Positions 14,926-25,528 of a stretch of DNA of 64,000 bases are shown here, one piece after another (the first letter of the stretch is position 1; each line of letters opens with the position of its first letter). The stretch comes from Corylus avellana (taxonomy: Eukaryota > Streptophyta > Magnoliopsida > Fagales > Betulaceae): contig NC_081542.1 in the NCBI RefSeq assembly GCF_901000735.1, positions 46,664,238 to 46,728,237 of the forward strand, in the 5' to 3' direction. The notes beneath the pieces were generated by a model. It had not been told where the DNA came from and did not search any database. It saw only the letters and a program-made list of their open reading frames with translations. The position numbers were made by a program, and so were the translations under genes.

Positions 14926-15980
14926 GATCTTGAAAAATCTAATGTTGAATTCAAATATTCAACCTTTTCTAATTACCTAGTGCCTGCTCTATTTTAGCTT
15001 CAAAAAGTATTAGTAGGTTTTAAAAATGTGAGTCTGCCATGAAAGTTTTTTTCTATTAAAAAAGTTGATGAGTGCAATATTAGCTGGTCCGGGAATCAGG
15101 GTCAAGCACGTAAACCTAAAAAATTATTTGTCTGTGGAAGATAACATAAGAAATGACCCACTTTACGTACTTAAATATTTCTACATTGACTGAGGACCGG
15201 GGTTTCTCATGCATGTTTTGAATACAAATAAATCTGATTAGTTATGCACGCGGTTTGATCGAGACACAAGTGGTAGAGGACAAGCCACGAATACCATGGG
15301 CACGTTACTGTCTTCTTGCGCAAACGCGCATTCTTAATTGTTTGTGTAAATGCATGTCTACAATTTAATCAGTATGTGTTTTCCTCTTAATGACATGCAG
15401 ATTAGTGCTAATTAGATAGATGTCCCATTGTACGTGAAACTTCCTTCCAACACAAAAGAAGCGTAAAAAGCAGTATCCACACGTATATTATTTATTAGAA
15501 GAGTCAAAAAATTCGGTTTCCAAATTTGTTAGGGGGATGGACCCAATTCCACATCATTTATCATATTAATTAATGGCCCCAATTTCTCTTCTAAGCTTAA
15601 TTTACAATAACTATCCTCCGCAGTTGATTCAACCTTCCACCAATCTCTTTAATCATATCATTGCCACCATGATCTGCCTCTATGACGTTCGGATGCACTA
15701 GCATGAGGGGCAAGGTTGGTGGGGACGTAGACCTGGAGTCAGTTGAAGGGAGGGGTGCAGTGAAATGGGGGCTGGACTTTGTTTAGATACTATATTATTA
15801 AATCGTTTGTTATTTTATATTAAAGTAATTAATATTTTAACACAACAAACGGCCAGAAAAAATGTTCCATTGGATTATAAAGGACAATATTGTGATCAAA
15901 GAGATTTTGTTTTCTCGACTACAAAATAGTTGTAGCTGCATACAAACAGGAACAACGAATTTAATATAATTAATACATGG
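14926..15980. other. Upstream region of CRK-A, shared with other CRK copies
   Basis: No gene is seen. Blocks recur at 22986-23340 and 23716-23960, at 48840-49260 and 49530-49740, and inverted at 27690-27985 and 57480-57660 (for example gcacgcggtttgatcgagac). From 15680 on it resembles the 3' spacer beyond the TBL copies. Confidence 0.6.
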
Positions 15981-16762
15981 TGTTAGTTTTATTTTGTCTT
16001 AGCTGGATTCGTGTGAACAAAATACTTGAGGTTGACATGTTCGGTTTAAGTGTGCAATGAGAGCTTCGTCTGCAACTTCATCTGCAAATGTCTGCAATCT
16101 CGTCTGCAACCGTCCGAACGAGAAGGCTAAATCTGAATTCCAGAAACCTCCTTTTGAAGCTCGTCTGCAATGCCGTCTAGATGAAAGCCTCATCTGCAAG
16201 CTGTCCGGACGCGCTGTGCCAGAGAACTAGGATTTAACGTTTTTAAACTAGTTCCGTCCGGACGCCCTGTGTAAATTTAGTCTATTTTGAACAGAATTTG
16301 TGTTGCATTAGACTAGGGGTTTGTAGTCTACTTATATGGAACTATACAGATCTGTAGACGCAAGAATTCTACATCTGGAGTTTGTGAGATTTGTGCTAAG
16401 GGAGTTTTTGTTATAGAGCGTTACTTCCCTCTATTAGAGAAAGGGATGATTGATCATCCACGGTGCTAGAAACAATTGAAGTCAACCGGAGTTCCGGTGA
16501 AAGGAGATCACTTAGAAGAAACAATCTAGATGTTCTGGGAGAACTACTGAGGTAATAGATTAGTGGGTCGCTTATCTAGTATACATGAGTGTCAAATACA
16601 AAGGTTTTGTAAGTCTTCGACATTGTGTAGTTTCTTGTTATTTTACTGTGAAATGATTTCCTTGGTTTTACTGTCCTGGAGAAGTTTTATATTTTAGAGA
16701 GTTCTCTAAATGATTTTCTCTTTGTAAATAAAGGCTTAAGCTTTGACCATATTTTTTCAACA
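15981..16762. mobile_element. Probable solo LTR of a copia-type retrotransposon
   Basis: The sequence departs from the related spacers exactly at TGTTAG (15981) and ends ..TCAACA, giving TG..CA ends within a short inverted repeat TGTT..AACA. Its body (transcribed-leader-like, with aggtaatagattagtgg and cctggagaagtttta) is typical in composition of long plant LTRs. No internal domain and no clean 5-bp target duplication (catgg versus aaggc) were found, so the right boundary is uncertain. Confidence 0.42.
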
Positions 16763-16890
16763 AAGGCTTGAGCTTTGTTGAAACAATCTAAACTTGCAAA
16801 GAGCGTACACACACACACGCCTACTACGCAACCACGAAATGACTCATGCATCTTACGCGTAAGAAGTTACCAAAAGTTTAGATTTCTCAT
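16763..16890. repeat. 128-bp block shared with 23965-24095
   Basis: The stretch with cctactacgcaaccacgaaa and acgcgtaagaagttaccaaa appears again at 23965-24095. The match stops at agatttct, which marks where the truncated CACTA-2 sequence begins on the left. Confidence 0.7.
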
Positions 16891-17119
16891 GTATGGAACA
16901 ATAGCAATTGACGAATTATATATTCAACTTGATGCAAGCATGTTTGCCAACAATAACTTGCCGGACGAGGACCATGATACAAACTTTGATGAGGAAGAGG
17001 AGTTATTTAGCGACAACGATATAGACTCTGAACATGAAGAGGACTCTGAACACGAACAATCATCTTCAAGTAACAGTGATACAGATTCTGAATATGAATC
17101 TGATGATGAAATGTGTTGA
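16891..17119 (+). pseudogene. Acidic C-terminal tail, probably of TnpD transposase
   Basis: An open frame ends at 17119 with a Glu/Asp/Ser-rich stretch (FDEEEELFSDNDIDSEHEED and on). Plant CACTA TnpD proteins often end in such an acidic tail directly upstream of the TNPA gene, which is the arrangement here. No catalytic part is present. The assignment rests mainly on position and composition. Confidence 0.45.
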
Positions 17120-17180
17120 ACACATAAGCTCACATTTGGTGTAAGTACAAAGTGTATTAGCATATTTAATGAAGTTGATG

Positions 17181-17228
<48 letters not shown>

Positions 17229-17364
17229 TGTGGTGTTTTTTTTTTTTTTTTTTTTACTAGCATGATTATTGTATGTTTGTCAAAAATATTGAACATGCTA
17301 TATGGTTATAAATTGACTAATATAATTTTGTGGTTTTTGACTTGTTAGCAGATTGATCATAACA

Positions 17365-19318
17365 ATGACAACAACAGGACGCAAACGTGTTCCAGCAGCA
17401 CGAGGCCGAGGCCGAGGCCAAGGTCAAGGTCGGGGCCTTATTGACGAGCATGAGAGTCCGACTCTCAATTCTGGGTTTGGTGATACAGATATGCAAGTGT
17501 CGCCCTCGCCCCCCCTCCTCCTCGAGTTAGTGGATGGGCATCCTTCGCATGAGTCTAATAATCCTATTCACTCAGTGGCAGGATTGGATTCACAGGGAGC
17601 CGCCCCTACTGCATCTTGTAAGTTCATGAATTTTATGTTTATGAACTGTTATTTTTGTATTATTTTGGTTTGTTATAGACATTTAATAATATACTTTTCC
17701 AAATATAACTTACTACGTTACCATGTTTTGCGTAACAGCTACCACGTCTGTCAGAAGTGTAAGGGGTAAGGCCAAATGTAAGAAGTTGAGTGACCACGTA
17801 CTTAAGAATGGTCCCTTAGTGCTAAACATCCCAAATAGACACCGGGCACCTGTAGGCGAGAATGCATCATGGTTTGCAAGCAAGATTAGAGAGATTATTC
17901 GTAACATGTGCGAACTCCATCACGGTGAATGGAAAAAGGTCCCAGCTGAAAAAAAGAGCAAGTTGTTATTTCATGTTCAGGTATAAATATCAATGTAATG
18001 TTTAATAATATGTTTCGTATGGAAAATTAATGTGACACATTTTTTACCATTGTTTTCTTATCTATTATGTATCAGTCAAACTTCGCACTGAATATGGAAC
18101 GATGCGAGCACATCAAAGCTGTTGAACATAAATTGGGTCGTGCATATGCTAGGCTTCATTCGAACTTGTATAGGGATCATTACAAGAAATATTTTGACGG
18201 CATTGATAAAGACGATGATGAGGGGATTGCCAAGGCTAAGGCTATTGGGAGGGAAAACATGCCAGCAGGGTATGGTCCTCAACAGTGGAACCTAATATGT
18301 GACTCATTTGATGACGGTAAATGGAAGGTAAATATATATTATTATACTGATTAGAATATTCAAATTGATATAATTTGCATGCACTTGAAGACATTTTATG
18401 AATAATTGTGTTTTTTTTTTTTTCCAAATTTCATAGAAAAAGTCTGAACGAAATATAAAAAACAGAAGCAAATTGGAAATAAAGCACACAGCTGGGACTT
18501 GTTCATTTGTCAACGTCATTTACAAAAAGGTAAGTATCTCGTATCATAATTTAATGAAAGTAACGTTATTTAGTGTAAACTTTGATTATATATATTATGT
18601 GTAGGAACAAGAAACAAAAGTGAAGCCTAATCCTGTTGAACTATATGAGGCTACCCATACAAGAAAAAAGGATAAACAATTTGTGAACGACAAATGCAAA
18701 AGTCTATATGTAAGTAACTGTTTACGCTCCGATCATTAAGTTGATTAGTGAAGAACATGAATAATAAACTTGCATGAAGTATATATTAAACTAAGGCCAA
18801 CTATGACTTGTGCAGCTTCAAATGCAAGAATTAACAACTAGTGAGGCCTTAGAGGAAGGCAATGTGGAGGGAACAAGTGTGGATGACCGAATGCAAGAAA
18901 TAGTCACACAAGTACTAGGGGGCCGACGAGCTGGGCACGTTAGAGGAATGGGATGCGGTCTTATTCCTACCCCTTTAAGAACTTCATCTCAAGCATTCAC
19001 CCACTTCGACAACCACGATGAGTGTAGGAAAAGACAAGAAGATACTCAAAGCGAGCTTCAACAGACTAGAATCGAACTTCATCAGTACAGGGAGAATTTG
19101 CAAGCCAACGTTGAGGAAACGAACAAATTGAAAGCCACTGTTGAGTTCTTAATGTCACGTATTGGAGGGTTAGTGAAACTCTACCTATGCATTAATTTTA
19201 CAAAAACACACATACTAAGTAATCGTTAAAAAGCTTATTGATCATTATATGAAATTTTATTCTTCTTAGGTCTGGAGGGAGCTTGCTTGGAGGTGCATCA
19301 AGTAAAGCCAACAATTGA
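17365..19318 (+). CDS. TNPA-like protein, Transposase_24 (Ptta/En/Spm) family, intact
   Basis: Seven exons: 17365-17617, 17739-17980, 18076-18327, 18437-18529, 18605-18709, 18816-19168, 19270-19318. All introns are GT..AG; together 1347 bases, 448 residues, no stop. The N-terminus is an RG-rich basic segment (AARGRGRGQGQGRG). The middle contains the family core (HGEWKKVPAEKKSKLLFHVQ; KNRSKLEIKHTAGTCSF; THTRKKDKQFVN), and the C-terminus is a coiled coil (ELQQTRIELHQYRENLQANV). Proteins of this type are element-encoded accessory factors; in En/Spm, TNPA binds subterminal repeats. I start at 17365 because it is the first ATG after a likely 5' UTR intron (acceptor at 17349-17350). The frame is undamaged although the element around it is truncated. 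Confidence 0.85.
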
Positions 19319-19650
19319 GGGAGCTTTGGAATAACTTTATTTAGGATGTACTCTTTGATAGCATCTATTTGTGATATATTTTTTGATACTATGTATTTGG
19401 ATAGTTGTTGGTACTTTCTATTTGCTAATGTGTATTTGATTATTTGTTGATCGTGATCTGTTTGGTAATGTATATTTGTTGGTACTTTTTATTTGGTTTA
19501 TATTATATTAAGATATTCGCAAAATTTTTTGTTCAACAACTTTTGAGTTAGTAAATCTCCCTTGACATGGTTATCAAGGTTAAAGAACTTTGAGTAAACA
19601 ATGTAAGGAGTAATAATATCTTTCTAAATTTTATTTTTAAGTGTATGCAG

Positions 19651-19848
19651 GATGACAAGAGTACAAGAAAGTTAAACCACCCAAGCAGGTTCTCGCTTTA
19701 ATATATTTCATGAAGAAACACATTTTTAGTATCTCTTTCTCTATCATTTTGGGTTTCATTTTCATTGTCTTTGATATTATATATTGGTTCATTGTGGTAG
19801 ATTACTCAAATTGCTTATGAGGATGAATTGGCAAGGAAGAGGATGCAG
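19651..19848 (+). pseudogene. Captured fragment of an ATAD3-like AAA+ ATPase gene (two exons)
   Basis: Exon-like 19651-19688 (acceptor gtatgcag, donor gttctc) and 19801-19848 flank a retained intron. The second encodes ITQIAYEDELARKRMQ, close to the conserved coiled-coil segment YEDELARKRMQ of plant ATAD3 mitochondrial AAA proteins; the first is compatible with the preceding family segment after small indels. The donor after the second exon has decayed (ATAAGT instead of GTAAGT). It lies inside CACTA-2 downstream of the TNPA gene. Retained introns mean a DNA-level capture. It is too short to encode a working domain. Confidence 0.68.
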
Positions 19849-20239
19849 ATAAGTACTTTATTTTGGGTTCTGGAATTTTGCTGCCCATGGATTGTAAAAC
19901 ATATATTTAATAGTTTTCTCCCTTGGCAGGTTTGGTTAATGGGGCAGTTCTCACATATTTTTTATGATTTTGATGAGGTTAGTCATTTTGAGTTATGTTT
20001 CTTGTGGGCATTTAGATTAGTTTGATTATTTCATATATTAATTGATTCATCAAACAATGTTATTGTGTACTTAAACATAAATGCAATGTTTCTTATAGAT
20101 GTACTCTACGTGCATTTTATTTGCCCATGCATGGAGTTATGTTTCTCCGGATAAGTTTTCCTGCTGAATTCTTTTAGTGTTGGTTTCTTCATAGTGAACC
20201 TTTTTTTTTTTTTTTTTTTTGTCTCAATCTTGTTATTAG

Positions 20240-20833
20240 GCGCACAATGCTTATCATGGTGTTGGCATTGTGAAATTGATGGGCCGTAGCAGTAGATATA
20301 TAGCTATGCATGCATCCCTAGCTAGTGGACAAATTGACATATGTTTGATTCCTAAGGTACTTATTACTAGCAATTAATTGGATAGTTATCTTTGTGAGCT
20401 GTTACTGATTCTACTGATATGCACATCTAAGGTATCTTTTAATTTGCACGGGTCTCATGGTGTTTTGAGTCATCTGAAATACCTGATTGAGACAAAGGGT
20501 TCGACTGTTATTTGTGTCGCAGAGGGAGCACGGCAGGTGATTTATGTAAGGAATTCATATTTTCGCTTGTGGGTTGAATACTATTAATTGATCAGTTGAT
20601 TTAAATTGTGTAGTTTTTTTTTTGGCTTCATGAAATACTATGAAAAACTGCCTGTGTTCATTTCATTGCATTGCATAGATCTTATAACTTCTTCATTATA
20701 TTTTTCCCCAAGATGAAGAGTAAAATTCAGTATGTCATTGTTTTTTGATGCAGAATTTTCTTCAGAAAACTAATGCTAAAGATGCGTCTGGAACATTGTA
20801 TTTGGAGATTTCGGTGTCCACATTCAACAAGAG
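20240..20833 (+). pseudogene. Captured fragment of plastid-type ATP-dependent phosphofructokinase gene
   Basis: Three consecutive exons with introns kept: 20240-20356 (AYHGVGIVKLMGRSS..), 20432-20536 (FNLHGSHGVLSHLKYLIETK..) and 20754-20833 (NFLQKTNAKDASG..). Each is open, has AG/GT borders and is in phase with the next. The order and text match the central catalytic part of plant PFK4/PFK5-type enzymes (family pattern VKLMGR..GFIAMHASLASG..D.CLIP and VAEGAGQ). Differences at conserved sites include Gly to Arg in VAEGARQ and GF to RY in MGRSSRYIAM. Neither the 5' nor the 3' part of PFK is present. It is a gene fragment carried by CACTA-2, not a phosphofructokinase. Confidence 0.85.
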
Positions 20834-21124
20834 GTTGGTGGTTGTATTTTGACTAATTTCATGTGGTCTTCATCTCTCCATGACTCTTGAGACAAGTTAA
20901 GTGGGTTGATAAATAATGAGCTGACTGAAAGTTTAATTTTTAACATCAGTTGATATGTGTTGCATGGATAAGAATGGACTGCAGTTTGGCCTTTTAGTTG
21001 TCATTTGTCAAAGTTACAAATATGCTATATTTAAGCCTTCAAGATCTTACTCTATTAGTGACTCTTTTTGCTAAGACTAGTCAATTGACTTTTGATGTTA
21101 TTTGTGTGAATTGTTCTTCACTTG

Positions 21125-22090
21125 AACTGGAAATCATTAGAAAACCTACTGATGCTGCGATCGATCGCACTCCAAGTGCGATCAATCGCAAAATTTCAAA
21201 ACCCTACTGATGCTGCGATCGATCGCACTCCAAGTGCGATCGATCCCAAAATTTCGAAAACCTACTGACGCTACGATCGATCGCACTCTAAGTGCTATCG
21301 ATCGCAAATTTTGAAAACCTACTGATACTGCGATCGATCGCCAAATTTTGAAAACCTACTGATACTGCGATCGATCGTACTCCAAGTGCGATCGATTGCC
21401 AAATTTTGAAAACCTACTGATGCTGCGATTGATCGCAGTTTTTTTTTTTTTTTTTTTTTCATTTTTTAGGACCATTAGTGTGGACCCTAATGGTCAACTA
21501 TCAGTGTCCACTTCAAAAGTGGACGCTGATAGTCAATTTTTTTTTAATATTTTTTGGACCATTAGCGTCCACAAAATGTGGACGCTAATGGTCGACTATT
21601 AGCGTCGACTAATTCTTTTGTGTACATCATCTTTAGAGTCAAAACATGCGTCTTTTAGGGTCGATAAAGTGGACGCTAAAAGTCATCATTAGGGTCGACT
21701 CTAAGTGGACGCTGATAGTTAGTTTTTTAAAAAAATTTTAGGACCATTGACGCTAATGGTCAACTATCAGTGTCCACTTTGATTTGGACGCTAATAATTA
21801 TTTTTTTTTAAGGGCCATTAGGGTCCATAAAGTCGACCCTAATGGTTAACTAAAAGTGGACGCTAATGCTTGATTATTAGGGTCGACTTTCGCTTCCGTT
21901 TACATCATCTTTAGGGTCCAAACATTGCGACTTTTAGGGGCGATAAAGTGGACGCTAAAAGTGATCATTAGGGTCAACTTTTAAGTGGACCCTGATAATC
22001 AGACATTTGATCATTAGGGTCGGACTATTAGCGTCGACAGCGTCCACTTTAGGGGCGACTTTGAGTCGCCCCTAAAGACCTAATTTCTTG
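21125..22090. repeat. Right subterminal repeats of CACTA-2
   Basis: 21125-21440 holds about six units of roughly 50 bp containing gcgatcgatcgcactccaag. 21465-22080 holds paired motifs of the type GTGGACGCTAATGGTC / GACCATTAGCGTCCAC and, next to the terminus, aggggcgactttgagtcgcc. These parallel the two repeat zones of CACTA-1 but with a different core, so the two elements belong to different families. Confidence 0.8.
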
Positions 22091-22212
22091 TAGTGAATCA
22101 TGGAAGTTTCACAATGGAGTATCGAATTGGCACACTGCCTAGTTCTTAGCAATTACCCCCTTAATTAGCCGCATGCATTGACAAAAAACTAATTTCTGCC
22201 GGAAGGTGATTT

Positions 22213-22308
22213 TTTTTTTTTTTTTTTTGTTTTTTAATAACAAAATGACATTCATTAAAGTAGATAAAGGTTACAGGACAAACACAGACACATTAAACGA
22301 CATCCATA
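22213..22308 (-). mobile_element. 5'-truncated LINE fragment with poly-A tail
   Basis: The insert starts (plus strand) with a poly-T run and is bounded by the direct repeat ccggaaggtgattt at 22199-22212 and 22309-22322, a target-site duplication. The related stretch at 24395-24420 has the site once. On the minus strand it ends ..taatgaatgtcattttg..(A)n, similar to the 3' end at 25500-25528. Confidence 0.75.
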
Positions 22309-22940
22309 CCGGAAGGTGATTTGATCGCCATGGTCCATTAACACTTCTACTTCTTAGGGGGAGAAACACGCATGTATTAATTATATATGTATAAATATTA
22401 GTATATATGCAACACGTGCAACAACATGACAACAACGTAGAATAAATCTCATAATACTCCTAATTTTTCCTCTTATAACAAAAGTCTTTTAGGTTTGAGA
22501 TATGCATGAATCATTCTCTCAACTATCTTTCAATCATTTTTTTTCCGCAAATCTAATTGATACACCATTGAATTTATGAATTCATGCAGGTCCTACGAAA
22601 ATTTAATAGTAAATTGACTCATTCATTGTATAGAGATAATTGAAAAGTAATTAAGAGAATTATTTTTATAATTTCTGATTGGATTTACATGCTTGGGCTC
22701 AAATTTCCTGACAGAATAGGTCACAGTCTAAAACGTGCCAGCCTTTCTTGTTGAAGCTAGCAAGAGTAGAGAAGGAAGAAAGCAAAGGTTTGAGCGTTTC
22801 AACTTTTAATTAGTTCATTGACAATGTCATGGAGGCTTCGAAGATGGCACGGGCACAACCCTGAATATATAAAAAGACTAGCGTAGTACTCTTCAAGGCC
22901 TAAACCTTATAAACCCTGGCAACTTACGGAACACAAGGCA

Positions 22941-22985
22941 ATGGTTTCCTCAAGACTACTTTTCTTCCTATCAGCCATTTTCATG
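22941..22985 (+). pseudogene. CRK 5' remnant: signal-peptide codons only
   Basis: ATG at 22941 opens a frame reading MVSSRLLFFLSAIFM, the CRK signal-peptide start, preceded by 5' leader sequence like that of other CRKs here. At 22986 it switches abruptly into CRK upstream DNA in the orientation found upstream of minus-strand CRKs. The gene body is gone; this marks a rearrangement junction. Confidence 0.8.
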
Positions 22986-23086
22986 AATTCAAACATTCAA
23001 CCTATTCTAATTACCTGCTCTATTTTAGCTTCAAAAAATATTAGTAGGTTTTAAAAATGTGAGTCTGTCATGAAAGTTGATCAGTG

Positions 23087-23127
<41 letters not shown>

Positions 23128-23337
23128 CTGGTCAGGGAATCAGGTGAAGCACGTAAACCTGAAAAAACTATAGTCTATGGAAAGATAACAGAAGAAATAC
23201 TTCTGCATTGACTGAGTAGTAAGAGTATTAGTTATGCACGCGGTTTGATTGAGACACAAGTGGTAGAGGACAAGCCACGAAGTCCATGGACACGTACGTT
23301 ACAGTCTTTGTGCACAAACGCGCATTCTTAATTATTT

Positions 23338-23715
23338 GGGGAAACTTCACTAAGGACCTCCAAACTTTCACTCGTTTTGAAATACCCCCTAAATTTCAAA
23401 ATTTCTCCATTTAGCCCCTTGAACTTTCAATTGCTCTCAATTTGGACCCTTCCGTTAATTTTAGCTGTTAAAAATTCAAAAAAAGACCAAAATATCCCTA
23501 ATTTTTGTTTTTCTTTTTAAATAAAAAAACGTTTTAGAAGTTAAAATTTTATACAAAAGTCAGGGGTATAAACGTCATGTGACGTTTAAAATCTGACAGA
23601 GGGGTCCAAATTGAAAGCAATTGAAAGTTCAAGAGACTAAATTAAAAAATTTTGAAGTTGAGGGGGGGTATTTCAAAACAGGTGAAAGTTTGGGGGTCCT
23701 TAGTGAAATTTTTCC
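23338..23715. mobile_element. 378-bp Mutator-type MITE
   Basis: Long inverted ends (ggggaaacttcactaaggac; inverted right end ggaaaaatttcactaaggac) are flanked by 9-bp repeats TAATTATTT (23329-23337) and TAATTGTTT (23716-23724). Paralogous CRK upstream copies near 15335 and 49165 carry the uninterrupted site ttcttaattgtttg or its near match. Confidence 0.85.
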
Positions 23716-24829
23716 TAATTGTTTGTGAAAATGCATGTCTACAATTTAATTAGTATGCCTTTTCCTCTTAATGACTGCATGCAGATTAGTGCTAATTACA
23801 TGTCGCACTGTAGGTGAAACTTCCTTCCAACACAAAGGAAGCGTAAAAAGCAGTATCCACACGTATTATTAATTAGAAGAGTCAAAATACTCGGTTTCCA
23901 AATTTGTTAGGGGGATGGACCCAATTCGCCATCATTTATCATATTAATGGCCCCATTTTCTAAACTTTCAAAGGCTTAAGCTTTGTTGAAACAATCTAAA
24001 CTTTCAAAGCGCACGCACACACACGCCTACTACGCAACCACGAAATGACTCATGCATCCTACGCGTAAGAAGTTACCAAAAGTTTAGATTTCTTATATTT
24101 AAAGTCTTGCTAGCTCCTCCGATCCTTATCCTCTTTAAGTTGAAAGTCTCCTCATTTCTCCTTCCCTCTCTCTTCTAGGGGTTTCTAGACGATCGAGTGA
24201 ATGAGACTAATTAAAAGGAAGGTGGCTAGAGTTTTTAAGTCATCAGCCCGGGTGTTTCATTATTTGTGTCGGATGGAATCGTGGAAGTTTCACAATGGAG
24301 TATCGAATTGGCACGCTGACTAGTTCTTAGCAATTAGCCGCATGAATTGAAAAAAAAAAAAAAAAAGAAAAAAAACGCATACGAATGAATTTAAACCGGA
24401 AGGTGATTTGATCGCCATGGTCCATTGACACTTTTACTTCTTACGCGAGACAAACACGCATTTATTAATTATATATGTATAAATATTGAAGTATATATGC
24501 AACACGTGTATCAACATGACAACAGCATAGAATAAATCCCATAATACTCCTAATTTTTCCTCTTATAACAAAAGTCTTTTAAGTTTGAGATATGCAAGTA
24601 TGATTCTTTCAACCATCTTTTAATCATCTTTTTTTTGTAAATTTAATAGATACACCATTAAATTTATGAATTCAGATAGGTCCCACAAAAATCTAATAAT
24701 AAATTCACTAATTCACTTTATAGAGATGATTGAAAAGTGATTAAGAGAATTATATATATGATTTCTCATTAGGTTTACATGCTTGGGCTCAAATTTCCTG
24801 ACAGAATAGGTCACGGTCTAGGTTTACAT
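23716..24829. other. Duplicated CRK-flank DNA; no gene seen
   Basis: 23716-23965 repeats CRK upstream DNA, 23965-24095 repeats 16763-16890, and 24276-24825 repeats 22096-22740 (for example gtttcacaatggagtatcga). The stretch between, with a CT-rich segment at 24140-24180, shows no supported coding region. Confidence 0.6.
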
Positions 24830-25528
24830 GCTTTGGCCTCTCCACCATTGTAACCGGCGTCCCAGTCCCCAGCGCAGCTTTCTGCGTCTCCTCCCAACTC
24901 CCACGCTCTGGCGAGTGGATCTAATGTGTCGGCACGTGGGACCTGAGTAGTTCTCTCTCAACGCCTTCCTCCATCGCAACTGCTTTTTTTTTTTTTTTTT
25001 TTTTGAGTTTTTCCTATTATTTTATGTTTTTATTTATTTATTTATTTATTTCCTATAGTGTTCTGTTACTTACTATTTAACCCGATTCGGTTGGGCTTCA
25101 AACTCTTTGTCTGTGAAGTTGATCTTTTTTTCATCTTTCTGGTCTTCTTACAATTCTTTGAAGTGCTAGTGGTTTGCCTGGATGACGTTTTTTAAATATA
25201 ACCCTAACCGGTTGGGCTTCGGACTCACTGTCTGTGAATGAAACCTTTTTTTCCATTGTTCATTTTCATCCAAATCTCCACAACTTTTTGAAAGCATGTT
25301 TAGATGTTATATAGGGGTATTTGTACTCCAGATGGTAGTACTCATCATGGTGCGCCGCTGCTTTCATCGACTGCATTCGCAAGTGACCTCAACTTTCTCC
25401 TCTAGTGGTCAGTCTGGAATGAGTTTTTCTGTCTAAACTTATATTAGTTCCGTGTTTGAGCTGTCAAATCTTGTTTTGTAACTTCTTTTGATTTAATGAA
25501 TGCCAGATTATTACAAAAAAAAAAAAAA
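24830..25528 (+). mobile_element. Probable LINE 3' end with poly-A tail
   Basis: The segment interrupts DNA shared with 22740 and ends ..tttaatgaatgccagattat followed by a 14-base A run. The end resembles the 22213-22308 insert read on its minus strand, so both are likely 3' ends of related LINEs. No reverse-transcriptase motif is seen; it is 5'-truncated. The left boundary is approximate. Confidence 0.5.

Larger units (their letters stand above)
16891..22095 (+). mobile_element. CACTA-2: 5'-truncated CACTA transposon with TNPA gene and captured exons
   Basis: The right terminus is aatttcttgtagtg (inverse of CACTACAAGAAATT) at 22082-22095, preceded by an array of AGCGTCCAC/GTGGACGCT-type motifs. 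The related flank at 24276 continues without the element, confirming the right boundary. No CACTA left end exists near 16890; the element begins inside what looks like the acidic tail of a TnpD transposase, so its 5' part, including the left terminus, is lost. It holds one complete TNPA-like gene and pieces of two host genes. It cannot transpose as it stands because one terminus is missing. Confidence 0.82.

Noticed and set aside
16775..16890. N-terminal part of the 16775-17119 frame (MLKQSKLAKSVHTHTP..)
   Set aside because: This DNA recurs at 23965-24095 without the rest, so it is flank, not protein.
18076..18519. Minus-strand frames opposite the TNPA-like gene
   Set aside because: They overlap well-spliced exons on the plus strand and contain no motifs.
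20240..20833. Functional phosphofructokinase gene
   Set aside because: Only three central exons exist, conserved residues are changed, and transposon repeats flank them.
21125..21440. Centromere-type satellite
   Set aside because: Only about six short units, confined to the subterminal zone of CACTA-2.
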